A DNA stretch of 54,301 nt from Luteitalea sp. (GTDB taxonomy: Bacteria > Acidobacteriota > Vicinamibacteria > Vicinamibacterales > Vicinamibacteraceae): NCBI GenBank assembly GCA_009377605.1, contig WHTT01000015.1:34562-88862 (forward strand), written 5' to 3'. The notes beneath the pieces were generated by a model, which was given only the letters and a program-made list of their open reading frames with translations, did not search any database and was not told where the DNA came from. The translations under genes and the position numbers were made by a program. Below are positions 16,243-23,515 of the stretch, piece after piece (within the stretch, counting starts at the first letter, position 1; every line of letters begins with the position of its first letter).

Positions 16243-16863
16243 GTGATGATCGCCGAGCCTGACGTTACGTTGACGGACTACGCGCTCGCCGTGGAGTGCG
16301 CGGTTCTGGCCCGGCTCGTGGCAGGCCACGGTGGCGCGGCTTCCGGCTGGTTCGCACTGTTCTTCGCCGCGCTCGGCATCGGCGCGGCCGCGGGCGGCAC
16401 GGTGCACGGCTTTCCAGGTGTGCTCGAGACCACGCTGTGGCTGGCTGCGCTGCTGGCGTTGGGCGTAGGCGCTTGGGCGGCCACTATGGCCGGTGTGCGG
16501 ATCGGCCTGCCGGCGTCCGCTGCCCGGTGGGTTGCGCGCGGCGCGAGTCTCGGGCTGGTCCTCTATGCCGTCACCGTCACGTGGATCAGTCGCGACTTCG
16601 CCTTGGCCATCGTCGGCTACTTGCCGGCCGTCGTCTTCTTGTTCGCGGTCTTCGCTTGGCGCTATGCACGTGACCGGGCGCCAGGCTCCGGAGCGGCGAT
16701 GGCAGGCCTCGCGTTGACGCTCGCGGCTGCTGCCGTGCAACACTACCGGATCGCGCCACCGCGGCTACCGCTCGACCACAACGCGCTCTATCACCTGGTC
16801 CAGGCCGTCGCGCTCTTTCTCATCTACCGCGGGGCGCGGCAGGCTGAACCGCTTGGGAGATGA
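16243..16863 (+). CDS. Polytopic membrane protein (DUF6962-like)
   Basis: 206 residues from a GTG at 16243; an ATG directly follows at 16246. Six or seven hydrophobic segments are visible, among them GWFALFFAALGIGAAAGG, TTLWLAALLALGVGAWAA, LGLVLYAVTVTW, IVGYLPAVVFLFAVFAW and MAGLALTLAAAAV. Conserved-looking polar sites are the paired His in GGTVHGF and the C-terminal LDHNALYHLVQAVALF. The pattern recalls DUF6962 membrane proteins, but the match is from memory. It ends four bases before the FAD oxidoreductase gene, so the two form an operon under site 7. Confidence 0.7.
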   Translation: MMIAEPDVTLTDYALAVECAVLARLVAGHGGAASGWFALFFAALGIGAAAGGTVHGFPGVLETTLWLAALLALGVGAWAATMAGVRIGLPASAARWVARGASLGLVLYAVTVTWISRDFALAIVGYLPAVVFLFAVFAWRYARDRAPGSGAAMAGLALTLAAAAVQHYRIAPPRLPLDHNALYHLVQAVALFLIYRGARQAEPLGR

Positions 16864-16867
16864 CGAC

Positions 16868-18349
16868 ATGTTGACCCGACGACAGTTCTTCCAGCGAGGC
16901 GCCGCCTCGACCGCGGCGATTGTGTCGGGCGCTGCACGCTGGCAACGGAGTGGCGACGACGGGATCGTCGTGAATGATATCCATTCCCAGCTCAACCAGT
17001 CGCGGGTCAACCGCGTGGTTCAGGTCGCGTCGGTCGAGGACGTTGCGCGTACGATCGCGGCGGCGCGGGAAGAGGGGCGCGCGATCAGCATCGCAGGGGG
17101 CCGCCACGCGATGGGTGGCCAGCAGTTCGGTGCCAACACGATCCTACTCGACACGACCGGTCTGAACCGCGTGTTGGCCTTCGATCGGGAGCGCGGACAT
17201 CTCGAAGTGGAGGCCGGGATCGAGTGGCCCGAGCTCGTCTCAACTCTCACCCGGACGCAAAAGGGTCAGCCGCGGTCGTGGGGGATCGTGCAGAAGCAAA
17301 CGGGTGCTGATCGCCTCACCATCGGCGGCGCGCTCGCGGCCAATGCGCATGGGCGCGGGCTCCGTTACAAGCCGATTATCCAGGACGTCGAGGCGTTGTC
17401 GCTCGTGGATGCTGCTGGCACGGTTCGGCGTTGCAGCCGCCGCGAGAACCCCGAGCTCTTTCGGATGGTCATCGGCGGTTACGGGCTCTTCGGCGTCGTC
17501 ACATCGGTGACGCTGCGGCTGGCCCGCCGACAGAAGCTCGAACGCGTCGTCCAGGTGCTCGCGGCAGACGACCTCATTCCGGCCTTCGAGCGGCGCATCG
17601 CTCAGGGGTTTCTGTACGGCGACTTCCAGTACTCGACCGACGCGGCTTCGGGCAACCTGCTGCGCAAAGGCGTTTTCTCCTGCTATCGACCGGTCGAGGA
17701 CAGCCGGCCGATGCCCGAGCGGCAGAAGGAGCTTGCCGCTGACGATTGGGGCCGGCTCTTGTACCTAGGCCACGTGGACAAGCAGCGGGCTTTCGACATG
17801 TACGCGAACTACTATCTCTCCACATCGGGGCAGCTCTACTGGTCGGATCTGCACCAGATGAGCGTCTACATGGACGACTATCACGCAGCGCTCGATCGCC
17901 GGCTCGGAGCGGCCGACCCGGCAACCGAGATGATCACCGAGATCTACGTTCCACGCGCGGCCCTCGCGAAGTTCATGGACGATACGCGCCGCGACATCAT
18001 CGAGAACCGCACCGACGTCGTGTACGGGACGATACGGCTCATCGAGCGCGATGATGAGAGTCTGCTCGCCTGGGCACGGGAGCCGTGGGCCTGTGTCATC
18101 TTCAACATCCACGCAGTGCACACACGGGAGGGGCTCGAGCAGACGAGGGCAGCCTTCCGGCGGCTCATCGGCCATGCCATCCGCTACAACGGCAGCTACT
18201 TCCTGACCTACCATCGTTGGGCGACCCGCGCGCAGGTGGAGGCCTGCCATCCTCGATTCGCCGATTTCCTCCGCCTGAAGCGCCGCTCCGATCCCGATGA
18301 GCGCTTCCAAAGCGATTGGTATCGGCACTACCGCGCCATGTTCGCCTAA
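16868..18349 (+). CDS. Exported FAD-binding oxidoreductase
   Basis: 493 residues from the ATG at 16868, which puts a Tat-like signal (LTRRQFFQRGAASTAAIVSG) at the N-terminus. An FAD_binding_4 (PCMH-type) domain spans about residues 50-220: EEGRAISIAGGRHAMGGQQF, where the His region may hold FAD covalently, then TIGGALAANAHGRGL and GGYGLFGVVTSVTLRL. The C-terminal substrate domain ends in FLRLKRRSDPDERFQSDWYR, the RFDPxxxFQ layout of D-arabinono-lactone and related oxidases. Likely a periplasmic oxidase of a sugar lactone or phenolic compound; the substrate is unknown. Operon partner of the preceding membrane protein. Confidence 0.87.
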   Translation: MLTRRQFFQRGAASTAAIVSGAARWQRSGDDGIVVNDIHSQLNQSRVNRVVQVASVEDVARTIAAAREEGRAISIAGGRHAMGGQQFGANTILLDTTGLNRVLAFDRERGHLEVEAGIEWPELVSTLTRTQKGQPRSWGIVQKQTGADRLTIGGALAANAHGRGLRYKPIIQDVEALSLVDAAGTVRRCSRRENPELFRMVIGGYGLFGVVTSVTLRLARRQKLERVVQVLAADDLIPAFERRIAQGFLYGDFQYSTDAASGNLLRKGVFSCYRPVEDSRPMPERQKELAADDWGRLLYLGHVDKQRAFDMYANYYLSTSGQLYWSDLHQMSVYMDDYHAALDRRLGAADPATEMITEIYVPRAALAKFMDDTRRDIIENRTDVVYGTIRLIERDDESLLAWAREPWACVIFNIHAVHTREGLEQTRAAFRRLIGHAIRYNGSYFLTYHRWATRAQVEACHPRFADFLRLKRRSDPDERFQSDWYRHYRAMFA

Positions 18350-18542
18350 GGACTCGTCTAGGAATACGAATCCTGAGCCCCACGAGCTGGAACGTGCTCT
18401 CCGCCAGAAATCGCATCGTGTGATCGCCCAAGATGAGGTTGACACGGTCGAGGGAGGAGACCTAGAGTCCGCGGAACACTGAACTGGGGATACGCCATAG
18501 CCCTCGGCTCTGAGGACAAGAGCTCTGAGGGGGAGGAGAGAC

Positions 18543-21500
18543 ATGCGACGTTCCGCGCTCATGGCCAGTGTGTGGGTTGTTGTCTTCTGCAGTGTGGCGG
18601 CCGCTCAAATCGGCACGTCCACGCTCGTCGGGCAGGTCTCCGACAGCAGCGGCGCGGTTCTTCCTGGTGTCTCGGTGACGGCGGTCCAACCGGATACCGG
18701 TTTCCGATTCGACGCGGTCACGAACGAGGCGGGGCTCTTCCGGATTCAGGGCCTGCAGCCAGGAGAATACCGCGTGACCTTCGACCTGACCGGGTTCGGG
18801 CGCCTGGTGCGTGAATCCATTCAGCTGAGCGCCGGCGACACCGTGCGCGTGAACGGGGCTCTCGAGGTCGGCCAGGTCACCGATGACATCGAGGTGGTGG
18901 GGAAGCCACCGCTGTTGGCCACCGAAACCTCGGACACCGGCACGGTCATGGAGGGAGAGATGCTGTACGAGCTCCCCCTCTACCAGCGCTTCGCCAACTC
19001 CGCGCTCACGTTGGTGCCGGGCACCAGCAGCCAGGGGTACGCCTATGCGGGCTCACTCGGCAACTTCCACGTGGCGGGCCAACGGAACACGGCGATTGCC
19101 TCGGTCATCGACGGCATGATTGCCAACAACCCGGTCGGCGGCACGACCACGGTGAGAGCCACACAGAATTCGGTGGCTGAAACGAAGATCTACACGGGGA
19201 CGCTGCCCGCGGAATTCGGCCATACGGCTGGCGGGGTCGTCAGCGTGACGAAGAAGACCGGGACCAATGACCTACATGGCATGGCCTCCGTGTTGTGGCG
19301 GAGTGGGCACATGCAACACAGAAATTTCTTTGACCGTGAAAGGACGGCCAACATTCGGTTCATGCAGCCCGACGCCTATTTGGGCGGGCCGGTCGTGCTC
19401 CCAGGCGTGTACGATGGGCACGGCAAAACCTTCTTCTTCGTGTCCTTCGAACGCTTGCTGGACAAGCAGGTGGTGCAGCTCCCCGGCGAGGTGCCGTCTC
19501 CCGCGATGAAGCAGGGAGATTTCTCGCTCGGCGGGATCGGCAATCCCATCTTCGATCCCGCCACGACACGTCAGCTTCCGGACGGCACATGGACGCGCGA
19601 CCCGTTTCCCGGCAATGTCATTCCGCAGGAGCGGATAGACGCGGTGGCGCGCAGGATCTTGGACGCCGATCCCTGGCTGCCCCCCAACCAGCCAGGCTCG
19701 CTGAGTCCCGAGGGCCCCGTCTCCAATCTTCTCTACGACCGGAGAGGGCGCGTGGATTGGAACGACTTCAGTGCTCGCCTCGACCACCAGTTCCGTCCCG
19801 CCTTCACGGTGTATGGCAGTTATCAACTCAACGAAAGCCGCGGCAACCCCGGCCGGCCCACGAATATGAAAGTTGAAGATGACCTGCAGGACTTCGCCGG
19901 AGGCAGCGGGCGTCAGACCGATACGCTGGTGCACATCTTCTCAGGGGGGAATACCTGGGTGCTCAGTCCTACGCTGGTCAGCAGCACTCGAGTGGGCTAC
20001 CAGCGTCGTTTCGAGGAGCAATTCGCGTTCTCCTGGGGGAAGAGCTACGGAGAGATCCTGGGCATTCCCAACATCTCCGGCGAGATGCTGCCGTCGTTTG
20101 GGACTGGCAACGAGTTCTCACCATCTTCACTGTACGGCATCACGCCGACCGGCCCCTCGCGTGACGTCAGCGAAACGTATTCCTTCCAGACAGACCTGAC
20201 CCAGGTGAAGGGCTCACACACCCTGAAGATGGGTTACCAGTTTCTCCGGCTGAGCGTCGACTCCACCAATACCAACATTCCCAGCGGTCGCTTCTCGTTC
20301 GGCGAGATGACCGCCGGGCTGCAGCCGGACGGCAACCCGATGCCCAACACGGGCAACACCTTTGCCGGCTTCCTCCTCGGATATGTGCGACAAGCGGAGT
20401 TCGATCGAGAGCTCACGAGCTGGCGGCCGCGCTCCAATATCCATGGCCTCTTCATCCAGGACGACTGGAACCTCACCTCGTCACTGACCCTGAACTTGGG
20501 TCTGCGTTACACGAACGAGAGCCCGTACAACGCGAGTCAACTGAGCAACTTCGATCCCACGGCCATCGACGAGGTGACTGGCCAGCGCGGCGCCATCGTT
20601 CATCCCGACACACCTCTGCATGCGCGCGACAATAACAACTTCCAGCCACGCGTGGGGCTGGCGTGGCATCCGCTCGAGCGCTGGGCATTCCGCGCAGGGT
20701 TTGGCGTCAACACGGTGGACGTCAAGTTTCCCCTCTCCCGCGGGAATTTCGACGAGTTCGTGGCCGTGGACAATCAACAGCGGGCGCCCGGCGACCCGCG
20801 ACCGCTCTTCCGGATCAGCGAGGGCCCTCAACCCGTTGACTTCGACGTGCGCCCCAACGGGACGGCCCCCTTCGTCGGCGAGAACTTTGGCGCCAGGGAG
20901 GTGCGATGGTGGGATCCAGAGCTGCGGAACCCGTACGTGATGAATTGGAACCTCAGCGTCCAGTTCCAGGCCGCCGACAACTACTTGATCGAAGCGATGT
21001 ACCAAGGCTCGGCAGGCGTCGGGTTAGTGGAGCAGTGGGAGGTCAACACGTTTCCGGTGGATTTCGGTGCGGACGATCCCGACCTGCGGGCCGCCGCCTT
21101 CCGTGCGCCACAGGACTTCAGGCCGTACCCGCACTTCGGGAGCATTCAGATGCGTTCCAACTTCGGCCACTCCACCTACCACGGTGGAACGCTGAAGGTA
21201 CAGAAACGTTACTCGCACGGGCTGACCTTCCTGAGCCACTACACCTTCTCGAAGGCCATCAACACGCAGGATGGCGACAACGATGGGAACGGCGTGGCCC
21301 CGATCCAGAACCGCTCGCTGGAAAAAGCGCGCGCGAGCTATGACCGCACACACGTGTTCACGTCGAGCATCCTCTACGAGCTGCCCATAGGTCAGGGCCG
21401 CGCGTTCTTGAACCGAGGCGGGCCGGTCAACGCGATCCTGGGCGGCTGGGACATCTCCTGGATCCAGACCTTCCAAAGTGGCAATCCTTTGACCTTTGCC

Positions 21501-21947
21501 TTCGCGGGCAGCCCGAACAACTACTACCCGGAGTGGGTGGGCGCGCGCCGCCCGGACCTCGTCAGCCGGCCGGAGCTGGTGGACAACTGGAGAGAGTTTG
21601 GTGACGATCGCTTCAACACGGCCAATATCAATCCCATCATCGACATCAACCACTTCGCCTACCCCGACGCGTTTACGCCCGGAAATACAGGGCGGAATAT
21701 CCTGACCGGTACGCCGCTGATCTGGAGCGCCGCGTCGGTACAGAAGAACCTGACACTGTCGGGGCAGACACGGCTCCAAGTGCGTCTCGACTTCAACAAC
21801 CCGCTCAAGACCTGGAACTTCAATCCTCCGAACACCACGGTGAACCTGCAGACCCCCGAGACGTTCGGAAAGGTGACGGGGAATCCGGTGACAGCAAATT
21901 TCGGCGGCTTGCCGCTGATGAACCTGTCCGTCAGGGTGATCTTCTAA
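18543..21947 (+). CDS. Oar-like TonB-dependent receptor
   Basis: 1134 residues with a strong ribosome site (GGGGGAGGAGAG) before the ATG at 18543. A signal peptide (ALMASVWVVVFCSVAAAQ) is followed by a CarboxypepD_reg domain at about 25-105 (LVGQVSDSSGAVLPGVSVTA, FRIQGLQPGEYRVTF). The plug follows (GQRNTAIASVIDGMIANNPV, GTLPAEFGHTAGGVVSVTKK). A long beta-barrel ends in PLMNLSVRVIF with terminal Phe. Such receptors move large substrates, often glycans or metal complexes, across the outer membrane using TonB energy. Full length and apparently intact. Its stop overlaps the stop of a decayed TonB gene on the other strand. Confidence 0.92.
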   Translation: MRRSALMASVWVVVFCSVAAAQIGTSTLVGQVSDSSGAVLPGVSVTAVQPDTGFRFDAVTNEAGLFRIQGLQPGEYRVTFDLTGFGRLVRESIQLSAGDTVRVNGALEVGQVTDDIEVVGKPPLLATETSDTGTVMEGEMLYELPLYQRFANSALTLVPGTSSQGYAYAGSLGNFHVAGQRNTAIASVIDGMIANNPVGGTTTVRATQNSVAETKIYTGTLPAEFGHTAGGVVSVTKKTGTNDLHGMASVLWRSGHMQHRNFFDRERTANIRFMQPDAYLGGPVVLPGVYDGHGKTFFFVSFERLLDKQVVQLPGEVPSPAMKQGDFSLGGIGNPIFDPATTRQLPDGTWTRDPFPGNVIPQERIDAVARRILDADPWLPPNQPGSLSPEGPVSNLLYDRRGRVDWNDFSARLDHQFRPAFTVYGSYQLNESRGNPGRPTNMKVEDDLQDFAGGSGRQTDTLVHIFSGGNTWVLSPTLVSSTRVGYQRRFEEQFAFSWGKSYGEILGIPNISGEMLPSFGTGNEFSPSSLYGITPTGPSRDVSETYSFQTDLTQVKGSHTLKMGYQFLRLSVDSTNTNIPSGRFSFGEMTAGLQPDGNPMPNTGNTFAGFLLGYVRQAEFDRELTSWRPRSNIHGLFIQDDWNLTSSLTLNLGLRYTNESPYNASQLSNFDPTAIDEVTGQRGAIVHPDTPLHARDNNNFQPRVGLAWHPLERWAFRAGFGVNTVDVKFPLSRGNFDEFVAVDNQQRAPGDPRPLFRISEGPQPVDFDVRPNGTAPFVGENFGAREVRWWDPELRNPYVMNWNLSVQFQAADNYLIEAMYQGSAGVGLVEQWEVNTFPVDFGADDPDLRAAAFRAPQDFRPYPHFGSIQMRSNFGHSTYHGGTLKVQKRYSHGLTFLSHYTFSKAINTQDGDNDGNGVAPIQNRSLEKARASYDRTHVFTSSILYELPIGQGRAFLNRGGPVNAILGGWDISWIQTFQSGNPLTFAFAGSPNNYYPEWVGARRPDLVSRPELVDNWREFGDDRFNTANINPIIDINHFAYPDAFTPGNTGRNILTGTPLIWSAASVQKNLTLSGQTRLQVRLDFNNPLKTWNFNPPNTTVNLQTPETFGKVTGNPVTANFGGLPLMNLSVRVIF

Positions 21948-22259
21948 AAGATGTAGCGGGCCATCACCTGGACGGAGCGTGCGTCATTCGCCTGGCCCGT
22001 GATCTGACCAAAGTTCTCGCTGGCAAAGTTGGCGCTCGGGAAGCCCCACTGGCGCCGATTGAACACGTTGTAGAGCTCGAGCCTGAGCAACAGGCGATCG
22101 TTGGTCGGCATCTGAAAGCTCTTGGACCGCGACACCCGGAAGGCCCGAGCCTGTCGTGTCCGTGACGGTTCCCCGAACCGTTCCCGTGACCGTCTGGGCT
22201 GAGACGCCGGCAGGAGCCGCCAGGAACACCGCTGCTGACGATAACGAAACAGGCGGCAA
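21944..22259 (-). pseudogene. TonB-dependent receptor with a very large internal deletion
   Basis: The N-terminal frame (to about 22135) reads SSAAVFLAAPAGVSAQTVTG then TVRGTVTDTTGSGLPGVAV: a signal peptide and the start of a CarboxypepD_reg domain. A second frame, 21944-22135, reads LLLRLELYNVFNRRQWGFPS, ANFASENFGQITGQANDARS and VQVMARYIF, the last two strands of an Oar-like barrel. About 900-1000 codons that normally lie between are missing. It is a scar of a second receptor gene convergent with the intact one. Confidence 0.82.
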
Positions 22260-22741
22260 GGCGGGTGCCGCGCGGGCGAGGGGCCTAAAGGCCCCTCCCT
22301 CCTGGTTCGGGCTTCGCGGCCGCAGAACCTGTGGTGAGGTCCGTCAGATGCCGATGCATGATCGCGTCGCCCCTTGCTTCAGATGAAGCGAATGCGTTGC
22401 GCGCACCCGCGCCGCTCAGGTGACCTCGGACCCTTCGCGAAACAGCGCGGGATCATCCCGACGTTGTGACCGTGGCTCGAGCCCCATGGTGGGCCATGGC
22501 CCGGTGGTTGTCACTACCTAGGTACGTAGGATCTGTAGGCGGCACAGGACCGTACGCCTGCACCTTCGATGGGTAAATCGCTCTGTAGGTAAATGGCTGT
22601 AAATGGCTCTTGACTTGCCCGAGACGACGATGGCATCGTCGTCGTCGTGGGAGGTGGGGAGTCATGAAGCCAGCAAACGTGCAACACGCAGTGTCAGTTG
22701 GTGAATCGTCCCGTCACCACCTCCAGAGAGGAGGCTCGCGT
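22260..22741. other. Intergenic stretch with regulatory site 8
   Basis: No gene is supported here. It holds the likely upstream region of the decayed TonB gene, the 17-bp motif at 22513-22529, and a short direct repeat (GTAAATGGCT twice near 22590-22610). The Uma2-like gene's ribosome site (AGAGAGGAGG) lies near its end. Confidence 0.5.
22513..22529 (-). promoter_or_regulatory. CTACGTAC-N4-GTAGT site 8
   Basis: On the minus strand CTACGTACCTAGGTAGT then G. It points toward the decayed TonB receptor gene about 250 bp away; on the plus side the Uma2-like gene starts 213 bp away. Confidence 0.65.
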
Positions 22742-23275
22742 ATGACCACGATGGAGTATCTCGCAACGCCCGAGACCGCGTTTCCTCAGGAGCTGGCCTA
22801 TGGCGTCCTGCATGTCGCCGAGTCGCCGACCGCACGGCATCAGGCTGCAGTCGGCGATCTGTATGTGGCATTGCGCGAACACGCGCAGACATCCGGGCTT
22901 GGGCAGGTCTGGCTCTCGCCGCTCGACGTCATCCTCAACTTCGACAAGCACCTCGTGGTTCAGCCCGACCTATTGTTCATCTCAAACGCGCGATCACATA
23001 TCGTGTCCGATCGCGTGCGAGGCGCACCTGACCTCGTCATCGAGGTGCTCTCGCCGAATCTCCGTGTCGGCAAGGTGATCGATCATCTTCGATGGTTTGC
23101 CGAATGCGGCGTGCCCGAGTGCTGGCACGTTCACCAGACTCAGCGGTGGGTCGAGGTGATCCGCTTCGGGGGCGGGGTAATCGCGAGCCGCCGGCGCTTC
23201 CATGACGATGAACGAATCCGTTCGTCCGTGTTGCCAGCGTTCGACCGGACTCTCACGTCGATCATCGGGTACTGA
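22742..23275 (+). CDS. Uma2 family endonuclease-like protein (DUF820)
   Basis: 177 residues from the ATG at 22742, with AGAGAGGAGG eight bases upstream. The restriction-endonuclease-like fold of Uma2 is visible: HQAAVGDLYVALREHAQ, LNFDKHLVVQPDLLFIS, APDLVIEVLSPNLRVGKVID and WFAECGVPECWHVHQ. The catalytic PD-(D/E)xK type residues would be Asp in QPDLLF and Glu in VIEVLS, with the Lys in RVGKVID in place of the usual EKxxxY position. Biological role unknown; such genes are numerous in cyanobacteria, planctomycetes and acidobacteria. Monocistronic. Confidence 0.83.
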   Translation: MTTMEYLATPETAFPQELAYGVLHVAESPTARHQAAVGDLYVALREHAQTSGLGQVWLSPLDVILNFDKHLVVQPDLLFISNARSHIVSDRVRGAPDLVIEVLSPNLRVGKVIDHLRWFAECGVPECWHVHQTQRWVEVIRFGGGVIASRRRFHDDERIRSSVLPAFDRTLTSIIGY

Positions 23276-23358
23276 TCAATGCAACGCCGCGACGGATCGC
23301 GGCACAGCGGGTGCGGCGGCCGCGCCGTACCATCGGGCGCGGCCGACCGGCGGCGTTA

Positions 23359-23515
23359 GGGCCTGTCAGGGAATAAGTGCACCATTCTGGCTGCCGATGC
23401 ATCCCGTCCGGCAGCGTTGCTCGTCGCTTACATACTCCCGGTATGCGCACTCCTCGCGCCTTGCCAGACGGGCGCCTCGACACCCAGAACGGCACACTTA
23501 TTCCCTGACAGGCCC
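23359..23515. mobile_element. 157-bp MITE-like palindromic element with TTA target duplication
   Basis: Terminal inverted repeats of 21 bp: GGGCCTGTCAGGGAATAAGT at the left and its complement at the right, extended by a further imperfect match into the interior. The inner arms (CCCGTCCGGCAGCG against CCCGTCTGGCAAGG) also pair, so the whole element can fold on itself. It is flanked by TTA on both sides (23356-23358 and 23516-23518). The right TTA is the complement of the TAA stop codon of the M16 peptidase gene. There is no coding capacity; it must have been mobilised in trans. Confidence 0.8.

Noticed and set aside
16123-16743. Minus-strand 206-codon frame opposite the membrane protein
   Set aside because: Composition (Arg, Gln, His rich) is that of an antisense shadow; the plus strand shows clear transmembrane helices.
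22484-22499. Palindromic CCATGGTGGGCCATGG as an operator
   Set aside because: Short, imperfect around its centre, and not repeated near other genes; left unannotated.
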